64,000 nucleotides of DNA from Sarcina sp034439435 (GTDB lineage: Bacteria; Bacillota; Clostridia; Clostridiales; Clostridiaceae). The notes under the pieces were generated by a model. The model was not told the origin of the DNA, made no database searches, and worked only from the letters and a program-made list of their open reading frames with translations. Shown here one piece after another: positions 1 to 8,547 of this stretch; within the stretch, counting starts at the first letter, position 1, and every line of letters begins with the position of its first letter. Made by a program: the position numbers and the translations under genes. The DNA lies in NCBI RefSeq assembly GCF_034439435.1, contig NZ_JAPCKJ010000001.1, positions 1,116,001 through 1,180,000 on the forward strand. The letters are read 5' to 3'.

Positions 1-425
1 TTTCCTATAACCATTCTTTTGTCCACAGCTTTACACATATCATAAATTGTAAGTGCAGCAATAGACACTCCAGTAAGAGCTTCCATTTCAACTCCTGTCT
101 TATGAACTACCTTTGTAGTGGCAGTTATTATGATTTCATTTTTTTCTGAATCAATTTCAAATTCAATACCAGATCCTGTAATCATCATTGGATGACACAT
201 AGGTATTAAATTGCTAGTATTTTTCATTGCCATTATGCCTGCGACCCTAGCAACGCCTAAAACATCGCCTTTTCCTATCTGGCCTAATTTTATTAACTCT
301 ATGGTCTCACTAGATGCTTTTACAGTTCCTGTTGCAATGGCAACCCTCTCTGTTTCATTTTTATTACTTACATCTACCATAACTGCATTTCCTTTATTAT
401 CAAAATGAGTTAGTTTATTATCCAT
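1..425 (-). CDS. moaC: Cyclic pyranopterin monophosphate synthase MoaC (3' end outside window)
   Basis: MoaC converts the guanine-derived cyclic dehydro intermediate made by MoaA into cyclic pyranopterin monophosphate, the second step of molybdenum cofactor synthesis in the cytoplasm. I translated this by hand: it starts MDNKLTHFDNKGNAVMVDV and contains the family signatures IPMCHP (near residue 75) and VEMEALTGVS followed by YDMCKAVDKRM, the region holding the active-site lysine. The start ATG (423-425) has a good AGGAG ribosome site about 7 bases upstream. The window edge cuts off roughly the last 15-20 residues. It lies downstream of modB on the same strand with a short gap, so it is probably the last visible gene of a molybdenum operon. 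Family assignment is secure. Confidence 0.95.
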   Translation of the reverse strand, partial: MDNKLTHFDNKGNAVMVDVSNKNETERVAIATGTVKASSETIELIKLGQIGKGDVLGVARVAGIMAMKNTSNLIPMCHPMMITGSGIEFEIDSEKNEIIITATTKVVHKTGVEMEALTGVSIAALTIYDMCKAVDKRMVIG

Positions 426-466
426 ACTTATACTCTCCTATCCAATAAATATTTCCGTAAAAATTT

Positions 467-1123
467 CTATTTTATTCTCTTGATTATTTTATTATAAAAA
501 AAAGTTAAAACTACTGAGATCACTACTATAAGTATTAATATCTTGTTTGCTAATCCTGAATCACCATTTTCAATGGCATAATACATAGCCATAGGAATTG
601 TTTGAGTCTTTCCTTGAATATTTCCAGCAACCAAAATAGTTGCTCCAAATTCTCCAAAAACTCTTGCTATACTAAGTACAATCCCTGTATACAATCCTTT
701 TTTAGAAAGAGGTAAACTTATAAGTCTGTATAATTTAAAGTCCGTTGCACCCATTTCTCTTGCAGCATTTTTTACATCCTCATTAACACCAATCAATGAA
801 GTTTTTAAACTCTGATACATAATTGGTATTGAAACAACTATTCCAACAACAACTGCTCCTATCCATGTGAATATAATGCTCATGTCAAAATTATTATATA
901 GAAACTCACCAATTATTCCCTTCTTGCCTAAAATCAAAAGAATCAAATATCCAACAGCAGAAGGAGGGAGAAACATAGGAAATATTATTATTGTTTCAAC
1001 TATATTTCTAAATTTAAAATTCTTCTCTATCATTAAATAGCCAAGCAATATCCCTAAAATACAACTTAACAATACAGATACAAAAACAACCTTTAAAGAT
1101 ATTAAGAAAGCTTCTAATATCAT
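467..1123 (-). CDS. modB: Molybdate ABC transporter permease ModB
   Basis: Integral membrane subunit of the molybdate (possibly also tungstate) importer. At 218 residues it has the normal length for ModB, with about five hydrophobic segments. The cytoplasmic loop REMGATDFKLYRLISLPLS is the EAA-type motif that docks the ATPase, and EFGATILVAGNIQGKTQTIP is typical of the ModB/CysTW permease group. It follows modA by 3 bases and is therefore translated with it. The cognate ATPase ModC is not between modA and moaC and is not seen in the window; it may lie beyond position 1. Substrate is inferred from the neighbours moaC, modA and the MoaB/Mog-type gene. Confidence 0.93.
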   Translation of the reverse strand: MILEAFLISLKVVFVSVLLSCILGILLGYLMIEKNFKFRNIVETIIIFPMFLPPSAVGYLILLILGKKGIIGEFLYNNFDMSIIFTWIGAVVVGIVVSIPIMYQSLKTSLIGVNEDVKNAAREMGATDFKLYRLISLPLSKKGLYTGIVLSIARVFGEFGATILVAGNIQGKTQTIPMAMYYAIENGDSGLANKILILIVVISVVLTFFYNKIIKRIK

Positions 1124-1126
1124 TCT

Positions 1127-1897
1127 CTAGTTCACCTCAAAACCATACTCACTAAATACCTCTTTACTTTTACTATTTTCTAAGTAATTAATAAATTTCT
1201 TTGCCTCTTCACTATTTTTACTATTTTTTAGTAAGCATAACTCATATTCTATAGGTTTATGATAATCATTTGGTACTTCATAAATTATTTTACTATTTTT
1301 TAAGTCTAAAGCATCAGTTTTATAAACAAATCCAAGATTAGCTTCTCCATTTTCCACATATGTTTTAACACTTGTTACGCTTCTAGCAAAAACCAACTTA
1401 CTTTCAATATCCTTAAAAATCCCTAATTTCTCTAAGCTCTCTTTAGCATATTGACCTGCTGGAACTGTGGATACATCACCCATAGCAATTTTACCTTCTG
1501 CAGTTTTAAGATTTTCTAATGAATTTATTTTCTGGTTATAATCATTATTTTCAATTAAAACTAGTTCATTCCTTAAAATTTTATAAGATTCATTTTTATT
1601 TACTAAACCTGAATCTATAAGATCTTGTGCATATTTAGTATTAGCCGAGAAGAATAAATCTACATCTGCTCCATCATCAATTTGTTTTTTCAATGTTCCT
1701 GATCCACCAACATTATATTGAACCTTTACTCCATATTCTTTTTCAAAATCTGCTCCTATTTTCTCCATAGGTTTTTGAAGACTTGCTGCAATACTTACAG
1801 TTAAGGTTTTATCACCATTATTCTTCGTACATCCTACAAATAATAATGATAACACTCCTATTACCATTATTATTGCTAGGCTCATTTTCTTGCACAT
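1127..1897 (-). CDS. modA: Molybdate-binding lipoprotein ModA
   Basis: Extracellular binding protein that hands molybdate to ModB. It has a lipoprotein signal peptide: a basic start, a hydrophobic stretch, then the lipobox LFVGC with the lipid-modified cysteine at residue 23. After this come the ModA signatures SIAASLQKPMEKIGADFE and GGSGTLKKQI with ADVDLFFSA, which line the oxyanion pocket. The length (256 residues) is normal. Its first codons overlap the end of the upstream MoaB/Mog-type gene by 16 bases, so the two are translationally coupled. Tungstate or sulfate binding cannot be excluded from sequence alone, but the molybdenum-cofactor neighbours favour molybdate. Confidence 0.93.
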   Translation of the reverse strand: MCKKMSLAIIMVIGVLSLLFVGCTKNNGDKTLTVSIAASLQKPMEKIGADFEKEYGVKVQYNVGGSGTLKKQIDDGADVDLFFSANTKYAQDLIDSGLVNKNESYKILRNELVLIENNDYNQKINSLENLKTAEGKIAMGDVSTVPAGQYAKESLEKLGIFKDIESKLVFARSVTSVKTYVENGEANLGFVYKTDALDLKNSKIIYEVPNDYHKPIEYELCLLKNSKNSEEAKKFINYLENSKSKEVFSEYGFEVN

Positions 1898-2373
1898 TCA
1901 CTTGCATCTCCTCTCAGAATATCTATTCCATGTTTTAAATCATCTAAAATATAATCCATAACTTCTCTACAGGCTTTTGGACTTCCTGGCATATTAACTA
2001 TAAGAGTGTCTTTTCTTATACCAGCAGTTGCCCTAGAAAGCATAGCTCTTTTAGTTATTGTCATACTATAACTTCTTATTGCCTCTGGAATTCCTAAGGC
2101 TTCTTTTTCTATTACATCTTTAGTAGCCTCCGGAGTAATATCTCTTTTACTAAATCCAGTTCCTCCAGTTGTAAGTATAAGATCAACCTTTAATTCATCT
2201 GCCATATGAATCATCTCATCTCTAAGCATCTCTCTTTCATCTGGAAGCACTATGTATTTTTCTACTTCAAATCCTTTTTCTTTTGCAATATGAGCTATTA
2301 CTAAGCCACTCTCATCTTTTCTTTCACCAGAATATCCCTTATCGCTACTAGTTATTATTCCTAATTTATACAT
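1882..2373 (-). CDS. Molybdopterin adenylyltransferase-type protein (MoaB/Mog family)
   Basis: Member of the MoCF-biosynthesis fold family, which binds molybdopterin and adenylates it before metal insertion (Mog), or is the related MoaB. The protein has 163 residues. The diagnostic pieces are TTGGTGFSKRDITPEAT (about residues 70-86), the pterin-binding glycine-rich loop, and VNMPGSPKACREVMDYI near the C-terminus. It is the first gene of the moa/mod operon, overlaps modA, and carries a Crp/Fnr-type palindrome about 105 bases upstream of its ATG. I cannot separate Mog from MoaB by eye, so no symbol is given. Confidence 0.9.
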   Translation of the reverse strand: MYKLGIITSSDKGYSGERKDESGLVIAHIAKEKGFEVEKYIVLPDEREMLRDEMIHMADELKVDLILTTGGTGFSKRDITPEATKDVIEKEALGIPEAIRSYSMTITKRAMLSRATAGIRKDTLIVNMPGSPKACREVMDYILDDLKHGIDILRGDASECARK

Positions 2374-2478
2374 CTTTAAAAAACACCTACCTTACTTTTA
2401 TAAGTTTAATTTTAATATAATATTTTTCCTAAAACCACTTCAATTGTTTAAATTTTATCATTCAAAAACCTTGTAAAA

Positions 2479-2494
2479 TGTGATTTTTATCACA
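2479..2494. promoter_or_regulatory. Crp/Fnr-type palindromic operator upstream of the molybdenum operon
   Basis: On the minus strand this reads TGTGATAAAAATCACA, a perfect two-fold palindrome matching TGTGA-N6-TCACA, with nested TGAT-N4-ATCA. Flanking A/T bases extend the symmetry further. It lies about 105 bases before the MoaB/Mog-type start codon, a usual place for an activator site. Which Crp/Fnr-family protein binds it is unknown. The rest of the 346-base spacer (2374-2719) is AT-rich apart from the terminator and repeat listed separately. Confidence 0.6.
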
Positions 2495-2600
2495 TATTTT
2501 CTAAACTTAAATATGAATCTTAATTACTTATTGCAGTTGATTTTCTTATTATTTACTTAATTTTAATTAAAAATATTATTTTTTTAACAAAGTTTATATA

Positions 2601-2640
2601 AAAAAGGCTGTACTCAAATTTATATATTTGAATACAACCC
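2601..2640 (-). terminator. Rho-independent terminator after the YesN-like regulator
   Basis: On the minus strand an imperfect 14-15 bp stem (GGGTTGTATTCAAAT pairing with ATTTGAGTACAGCC) is followed by TTTTTT. It ends the YesM/YesN-like transcript before the molybdenum promoter region. Confidence 0.75.
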
Positions 2641-2663
2641 TATATCTTACTCTACTTTTAATT

Positions 2664-2719
2664 ATTGTTGATTCTTAGATAGAACTCTAAGACCATCTTA
2701 ATGAGTAGCTAGTATTGCA
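2664..2719. repeat. Dispersed intergenic repeat, copy A (left arm only)
   Basis: Contains the family core: a left arm close to GATTTTTAGATAGAACT, then AAGACCATCTTAAT inside a short hairpin closed by ACTC/GAGT, then AGTATTGCAT. The right arm is missing. It abuts the stop codon of the YesN-like gene. The same core recurs at 8.4, 17.7, 22.1 and 25.6 kb. Confidence 0.7.
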
Positions 2720-4243
2720 TTAATAATTTTTTATATTTCTTAATGTTGATGGACAAACTCCATAATACTTTTTAAACTTTCTATAGAAATAACTAGTATC
2801 TAAATATCCAACCTTCTTAGCTATATCATTTATTTTCATATTTGTATTTAATATAAGTTCCTTAGCTTTCATATTCTTTGTTCTATTTAAATACTCAGAA
2901 AATGAACATCCTACTTCCTTAGTGAATATTTGACCTAAATAAGATGTATTTATATGATATTTTTGTGCTAGAGTTTTAAGGCTAACCTCTTCATAATAGT
3001 TTTCATTTACATAACTTATTATTTGTTGAATTACAGGACTATATTTTATAGTAGTTGGATGCATAAGTTCTATAACTTCTCTAACCTCACTGCATAATAA
3101 AGTTTTTATATCTTCTCTTGTATCCTCACTACAAAGTGCAATAATTTCTTCTCCTAAGCTATTTCCTGAATATTGTTTTTCAACTTTAAACTCTTCAACA
3201 ACCTTGTCTAATAAGAATAATATTTTTACTGCTAAGTCATAGATATTTCTTGGAGTTAGATTTTTATCCTCAACAGTTTCTTCAATTATCTTTTCTGCTT
3301 CATCTATATCTTTAGCAATTATTCTTTTATTTAGCTTATCTAAAACTCCACTAAAGTTAATATTTTGCTCATTAATATCCTTAACATCCTCTATTGTTAT
3401 ACATTTGTTGTATCCTAAAGTAAGAACATATTTTTTTAGATTATTTGCTTCTTTATAGCTTTCACTAATTTTATAAAGACTCTCTACTGGCTCTCCTATA
3501 CTTAAAAATACATCTATACCATACTCATTTATAATTCGTTCTTTTAAGGTATTATAATATTTCTTTATTGCCTCTTTATTTAAAGACTTATCCCAAGAAT
3601 TTATTAAAATAAGCTCCTCGTCTAATGTATATATTATTTCGAAATTATTTTGAGTATTTTCTTTTATTACATCAACTATATTATGTAACACTTCTTCACT
3701 ATCATATCTACTTCTAGTGTTTATAATACATAACGAATACATCTTGGAATCTAAATCAATATAAAAACTTTCTTTATTTTCCTCTATTTCTCCTTGATCT
3801 AATTTACCTTTAATAAGTTTAATAAGTAAATTATGCTTACTTAAGCTTGATTTATTTTCTTCTTTTTCTTGGTTTATTTTATTTATAGTATTTCTTAGAG
3901 TTTTCTCTAATTCTTCTTCATCTATAGGTTTTAATATATAATTTTCAACCCCTAATTCTATTGCTTTTTTAGCATAAGAAAAATCGTCATATCCACTTAA
4001 TATTATAAATTTTACATCTGAATTAATTTTCTTTAATTCTTTTAATAGTTCTAATCCTGTAACCTGTGGCATATTTATATCAGTTACAACTATATCAACT
4101 GGATTTTCATTAAACTTATCTATGGCTTCTTGTCCATTACTTGCCTTATTTACAATCTCTAAGCCAAGTTCTTCCCACTCAATAATATTCTCTAGTCCTT
4201 GTAAAATTAAATTCTCATCATCAGCTAGCATAACCTTGTACAT
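2720..4243 (-). CDS. YesN-type response regulator with AraC DNA-binding domain
   Basis: Cytoplasmic transcription factor of a two-component pair, 507 residues. Residues 1 to about 120 form a receiver domain with the acidic pair ADDE, the phosphoacceptor Asp55 in VVTDINMP and the conserved lysine in LKPIDEEE. A long middle region follows, as usual in YesN proteins. The last about 100 residues are an AraC-type double helix-turn-helix (VSLKTLAQKYHINTSYLG and MKINDIAKKVGYLDTSYFYR). It follows the sensor kinase gene by 4 bases. Family members usually control carbohydrate uptake or cell-surface genes; the target here is unknown, though the divergent YesL-like gene is a candidate. Confidence 0.92.
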   Translation of the reverse strand: MYKVMLADDENLILQGLENIIEWEELGLEIVNKASNGQEAIDKFNENPVDIVVTDINMPQVTGLELLKELKKINSDVKFIILSGYDDFSYAKKAIELGVENYILKPIDEEELEKTLRNTINKINQEKEENKSSLSKHNLLIKLIKGKLDQGEIEENKESFYIDLDSKMYSLCIINTRSRYDSEEVLHNIVDVIKENTQNNFEIIYTLDEELILINSWDKSLNKEAIKKYYNTLKERIINEYGIDVFLSIGEPVESLYKISESYKEANNLKKYVLTLGYNKCITIEDVKDINEQNINFSGVLDKLNKRIIAKDIDEAEKIIEETVEDKNLTPRNIYDLAVKILFLLDKVVEEFKVEKQYSGNSLGEEIIALCSEDTREDIKTLLCSEVREVIELMHPTTIKYSPVIQQIISYVNENYYEEVSLKTLAQKYHINTSYLGQIFTKEVGCSFSEYLNRTKNMKAKELILNTNMKINDIAKKVGYLDTSYFYRKFKKYYGVCPSTLRNIKNY

Positions 4244-4247
4244 ATTA

Positions 4248-5984
4248 CTATTCCACCTCTCTAAGTGGGAACCTTAAAATCATATTAGTTCCCTTATTCT
4301 CTTCACTAGTAACAGTTAACCCATAAGGCTCCCCATATTTAATTTTAATCCTTTCATGAACATTTAGCATCCCTATCGATTTACTAGAATGATCACATTC
4401 TCTAATTCTCCTATTTATATCATCTAATTTTTCTTTAGGAATCCCCCTACCATTGTCTATAACCTCGACAACTATGTCATCTAAATGTTTATAAATATAT
4501 ATTCTAAGTTCATTATCATCTCTCTCTAATCTTATACCATGAACAAAATAGTTTTCGATTAAAGGTTGAAGAGTGAACTTAACAATCCCCTTATCATATA
4601 AATCTTCTTCACACTCTATACTAAATTTAAATTTTTCATCATATCTAAATTTAAATAACTCTAAATACTTATTACAATATTTTATTTCTTGATCAATTGA
4701 AACTATGAGCTTACCTTTAACTTGATTCCTAAACAAAAAGGCTAAGCTATATAGCATTTTTCCAACTTCCTTATCTCCATTACAAATAGCTTTCATCCTT
4801 ATAGACTCTAATGTGTTGTAAAGGAAATGCGGATTAATTTGATTTTGAAGTGCTACAATCTCAGCTTCTCTTTGATGAAGTTCTGCTAAATAGCTTTTTC
4901 TTATATGATCATTTAACCTTTGACACATTTTATTAAAGTTATCAGCAATAAAAGTTATCTCATCATTTTCATGTCCTAAAGGAATATGTGTGTCTATCTC
5001 TCCATTTTCAACTTTTTCCATAGCTAAAATAAGTTCATCCATTCTTTTACTTAAATTTTTAAATTTTAGGTAAAGAACACACTCTGCAATTATGAATAAG
5101 AAAAGACTAACTAAAAAAGCCGATATCTTAAATACTAAAGGAATTTTAGTTGCATCACTTGTTTTTATTCTAACTACAGATATTAATCCATTATTATCAG
5201 GTAACATGTCAACATAATAATTTTCTTCTAGAGTTACTTCTTGATTTCCTATTTTTAATCTATCAAAGTATGGATAATATTCATAATCATATTTATTTTC
5301 GGAATCATATAAAACCATACCATTTTTATTTAATATAAGAACCTCTGAATCAGTATCTCTATATTTCTTTATTATATTTCCAATTGAACTTATATCATAA
5401 GTGGTTATAAGCATTCCCTCTGATTTTAAAGATGCTGAATCTCTTATCTCATTACTTATGTTAATCTCATCTTTTTTATAAATTGTGTTTTCAAGCTCAC
5501 CATTATTTAATAACTTATTTGAATTAAAAGGATAAGTCTTTATTTCACCTTTTCTATTGAAAATTGATATCTCATTTCTTGAATAACTAACAAAAGATAT
5601 ATTCTTTAAAAAATTATTTAGTTGAAATGAACTCTTAACAAAATTTTCTATACCATTATAATAAAGTTTATCACTTGCACTATAATAATCTAATTTTCCT
5701 TTTATATAGTCAACTAAATCCGTATTTAAATAATTAATAACATCATTTAATCTAAATTCATCTTCATAAAGCATATTCATTATTGTTTTAGATGTGCTGT
5801 TATTATATTCTAAAGTTTCATTTACATCTTGCAGTATTTTCTCATTTATATAAAGAGTATTTCTCTTAACCTCTTCTGAAGTCTTAGTTAAGAAATATAA
5901 ATATAAAATGCTTACTACAGATAATATCACTATTGTGTACGTTACAAATAACCTTCTGTAAAGATTTGATTTGCTAAATCTCAT
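4248..5984 (-). CDS. YesM-type sensor histidine kinase
   Basis: Membrane sensor of 578 residues, partner of the adjacent YesN-like regulator. It has an N-terminal membrane segment (residues about 12-32), a large extracytoplasmic domain to about residue 285, a second membrane segment, and a HAMP linker (KVENGEIDTHIPLGHENDEI). The kinase domain is of the LytS/YesM type: the phosphoacceptor histidine lies in NQINPHFLYNTLESI and the ATP-binding half shows LIENYFVHG and VIDNGRGIP. The stop codon is 4 bases before the regulator's start, so the pair is co-transcribed. The stimulus cannot be read from sequence. Confidence 0.92.
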   Translation of the reverse strand: MRFSKSNLYRRLFVTYTIVILSVVSILYLYFLTKTSEEVKRNTLYINEKILQDVNETLEYNNSTSKTIMNMLYEDEFRLNDVINYLNTDLVDYIKGKLDYYSASDKLYYNGIENFVKSSFQLNNFLKNISFVSYSRNEISIFNRKGEIKTYPFNSNKLLNNGELENTIYKKDEINISNEIRDSASLKSEGMLITTYDISSIGNIIKKYRDTDSEVLILNKNGMVLYDSENKYDYEYYPYFDRLKIGNQEVTLEENYYVDMLPDNNGLISVVRIKTSDATKIPLVFKISAFLVSLFLFIIAECVLYLKFKNLSKRMDELILAMEKVENGEIDTHIPLGHENDEITFIADNFNKMCQRLNDHIRKSYLAELHQREAEIVALQNQINPHFLYNTLESIRMKAICNGDKEVGKMLYSLAFLFRNQVKGKLIVSIDQEIKYCNKYLELFKFRYDEKFKFSIECEEDLYDKGIVKFTLQPLIENYFVHGIRLERDDNELRIYIYKHLDDIVVEVIDNGRGIPKEKLDDINRRIRECDHSSKSIGMLNVHERIKIKYGEPYGLTVTSEENKGTNMILRFPLREVE

Positions 5985-6204
5985 TTAAATCCCCTTTTCC
6001 CCTATATTATCTTAGTCAATTTTTATTAAATCACATTCCCATCTATCTGAAAAGCTTATCAAATTATGACATTTTATTGTTTTCATGTATTTTTTATGGT
6101 TTCCTTTAAAATTAATGCATATTTAATTGTTTTTATATATTACTTATCTTAAACTATAATTAGAAAATAGTAAAACCATTACATTATTTTATGGAGTGAT
6201 AAAA

Positions 6205-6882
6205 ATGAGTGAATTTTTTAATCTTGAAAAACTACTTACTTTTTTTAATTATATCTTTTGGTTTTTTATGCTAAATATATTTTTTTCTATATTGAATATA
6301 CCTGTAATCTTGTTCTTCCTATTTGTAGGAATTAGAAATGTAACAACTTACTTACCACTGTTTTTAATTTCTTTAATTCCTTTTGGAGCGAGCTTTACAG
6401 CTTTACTTTATTGCATGAGAAAACTTGTAAAATACAAAGATTTAGACTTGTTTAGTGACTTTATTAAGGGACTAAAATACAACTGGAAGCAATCTACTTT
6501 AATGTGGTGTGGAGAATTAATTTTAATATTCCTTTTCAGCTTTAACTTAAGAATATTCTCAACAGTTTATTATAATTTAATTCTTAGTTGTGTATTTATA
6601 GTTTTAATTGTACTAACTTTATTAGCTACAACTTATATGTTTGTATTAATTTCGAGATTTTCTATGAGTCCAATGGAAATTTTAAGAGCTAGTGTAATAT
6701 TAACTTTTACTAAACCAATTATTTCTATAGGAAATATAGTAGTATTTTTATTTGCACTTATGCTATTTGAAATTAATCCTGGAACAACAGTAGTCTTTAT
6801 GGCAAGCATAGTATCTTATTTAGTAATGTTTTTAAATAAAAATCTTTTAGAAAGCTTAGAGACAAAGAGTTCTCAAGCATAA
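6205..6882 (+). CDS. DUF624 (YesL-like) membrane protein
   Basis: Polytopic membrane protein of 225 residues with about five hydrophobic segments and little else. The pattern, including an N-terminal EFFNLEKLLTFFNYIFWFFMLN and a middle CMRKLVKYKDLDLFSDFIKGLK loop, matches the DUF624/YesL family, which is commonly found beside YesM/YesN systems. I chose ATG 6205 rather than GTG 6196 because GGAG (6193-6196) sits 8 bases before the ATG and overlaps the GTG. It is transcribed divergently from the kinase gene and ends at a strong hairpin. The molecular function of the family is not established. Confidence 0.75.
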   Translation: MSEFFNLEKLLTFFNYIFWFFMLNIFFSILNIPVILFFLFVGIRNVTTYLPLFLISLIPFGASFTALLYCMRKLVKYKDLDLFSDFIKGLKYNWKQSTLMWCGELILIFLFSFNLRIFSTVYYNLILSCVFIVLIVLTLLATTYMFVLISRFSMSPMEILRASVILTFTKPIISIGNIVVFLFALMLFEINPGTTVVFMASIVSYLVMFLNKNLLESLETKSSQA

Positions 6883-6884
6883 AT

Positions 6885-6917
6885 AAAAGCCAACCTATGT
6901 TGGCTTTTATTTTTTTA
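6885..6917 (+). terminator. Rho-independent terminator after the YesL-like gene
   Basis: Ten-bp perfect stem AAAAGCCAAC / GTTGGCTTTT with a 4-base loop, followed by ATTTTTTT. Confidence 0.9.
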
Positions 6918-7055
6918 TAAATTTTACACAAAGCCGTAATATTCCTATATAATAACAATGTTGTACTTGAACAGAAAATTATTTCATATTACAATATACT
7001 TATTATGTCTTCATATATATGTTTAGAACTGATGAAGTTTAAGGAGGAAACTAAA

Positions 7056-8393
7056 TTGTATAAATTTGTAGAGATAAATTCATCAGAAATTGATAAATTT
7101 AATGAATCTAATAGAAAAGGTCACATATTTCAAACATCTTATTGGGCTGAATTAAAGAAAGATTGGAAATCAAAATTCGTAGCTGGGTATGATAATGATA
7201 ATAACGTAGTTATAACTGCTACTATTCTTTTAAGAAAAGCTCCATACATAAATAAATATATGGGATACATTCCAAGAAGTTTTACATGTGATTATAATAA
7301 TAAAAAATTATTAATAGAATTTACTGAATATCTAAGAGATTTTGCTAAAAAGAATAATATAAGCTTTATAACAATAGATCCAGATATACACTTAAACGAA
7401 AATGAAAAAGAACTTACAGAAGGTGCTGAAATAAAGAACTTCTTAAAGAGCTTAGGTTACAAAAATACTGATAGTAAAAACTTTGAAGCTATACAACCTA
7501 ACTTTGTATTTAGACTTCCACTTCCAACTGAAGGGGATAAGATGGACATTAAAAAGGCTGTATTCAAAAAGTTCTCTAGTAAAACTAGATATAATATAAA
7601 GGTTGCTGAAGAAAGAGGTTTATCAGTTGAAGTTTATGACAAAGAAACTTTAAACGAAGATGTCTTAGATAGATTCCACGAAATAATGGTTACAACTGGT
7701 AAAAGAGATAACTTCTTAGTAAGACATAGAGAATATTTTAAAGACATGATAGATTACTTATACCCACATTGTAGATTATATATGGTTAAGTACAGCTACG
7801 AAAATGACTTTAGTAGATTATCAGAAAAATTAAAAAAACAAGAAGATGCTAAAGTTAAAGCTCTTAAGAAAATAGAAGAGCTTAAAGTTAAATTCGATGC
7901 TGAGACTGATGAAGATAAGAAGTCTAGAGTTGAAAAGAAATTAAATGACCAAGATAAGAGACTTAAAGAAGCTGAAAGACAAATAGAAGGATTCCAAAAG
8001 AAAATTGCTGATATAGAACCTTTCAAAGGACAAGAAATATATCTTTCAGGTTCAATATACCTATACTATGGAAATAAAGCATGGTATCTTTACGGTGCTT
8101 CAGAAAATATCTTAAGAGATACAATGCCTAACTTTGCTATGCAATGGTCAATGATTTGTGACTCTATAGATTTAGGTTGTGATGTATATGACTTTAGAGG
8201 TGTTTCTGGTGATTTAAATCCTGAAAACCCACTATATGGACTTTATAAATTCAAAAAAGGATTTAATGGAAATTTCGTAGAATTCATAGGAGAGTTTGAT
8301 ATTGTTGTTGATAACGGAATATATACACTTTATAAAAAAGCTTTCCCACAATTCAAAAAAATCAGAAATGCTATAATGAATAAAAAACAATAA
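7056..8393 (+). CDS. FemX/FemAB-like peptidoglycan bridge aminoacyltransferase
   Basis: Non-ribosomal peptidyltransferase that adds an amino acid from aminoacyl-tRNA to the lipid-linked peptidoglycan precursor at the cytoplasmic face. The protein has two GNAT-like halves (motifs QTSYWAELKKDW and GYIPRSFTCDY; later YLYGASENILRDTMPNFAMQWSMI and YDFRGVSG) separated by a charged helical arm (about residues 245-315, rich in Lys/Glu), exactly as in Fem proteins. The start is TTG 7056: AAGGAGG at 7041-7047 lies 8 bases before it. The in-frame ATG at 7005 has no ribosome site. Length is 445 residues. In this group the bridge residue is probably glycine; that is inference. Confidence 0.87.
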   Translation: MYKFVEINSSEIDKFNESNRKGHIFQTSYWAELKKDWKSKFVAGYDNDNNVVITATILLRKAPYINKYMGYIPRSFTCDYNNKKLLIEFTEYLRDFAKKNNISFITIDPDIHLNENEKELTEGAEIKNFLKSLGYKNTDSKNFEAIQPNFVFRLPLPTEGDKMDIKKAVFKKFSSKTRYNIKVAEERGLSVEVYDKETLNEDVLDRFHEIMVTTGKRDNFLVRHREYFKDMIDYLYPHCRLYMVKYSYENDFSRLSEKLKKQEDAKVKALKKIEELKVKFDAETDEDKKSRVEKKLNDQDKRLKEAERQIEGFQKKIADIEPFKGQEIYLSGSIYLYYGNKAWYLYGASENILRDTMPNFAMQWSMICDSIDLGCDVYDFRGVSGDLNPENPLYGLYKFKKGFNGNFVEFIGEFDIVVDNGIYTLYKKAFPQFKKIRNAIMNKKQ

Positions 8394-8395
8394 TA

Positions 8396-8421
8396 AAAAG
8401 AGTGCTACTGCACTCTTTTTT
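8396..8421 (+). terminator. Rho-independent terminator after the FemX-like gene
   Basis: Ten-bp stem AAAAGAGTGC / GCACTCTTTT with loop TACT and a T-rich tail. Confidence 0.9.
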
Positions 8422-8442
8422 GTTATTTTAAAGTGAATATAT

Positions 8443-8547
8443 GTTTTTTAACTAATATGAATTTTTAGATATAACTATAAGGCCATCTTAATGAGCGATT
8501 ATTTTTTTGAGGAAATAGCCTAAATTTAAATTCACCTAAAACAGAAC
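8443..8547. repeat. Dispersed intergenic repeat, copy B
   Basis: Diverged copy: left end GTTTTTTAACTAATATGAAT followed by TTTTTAGATATAACT and the core AAGGCCATCTTAATGAG; right end CACCTAAAACAGAAC. It fills the space between two convergent genes and ends at the fetB stop codon. Confidence 0.6.

Noticed and set aside
7005..7055. N-terminal 17-residue extension of the FemX-like protein
   Set aside because: The ATG at 7005 lacks a ribosome site, while AAGGAGG is placed correctly for the TTG at 7056 inside the extension.
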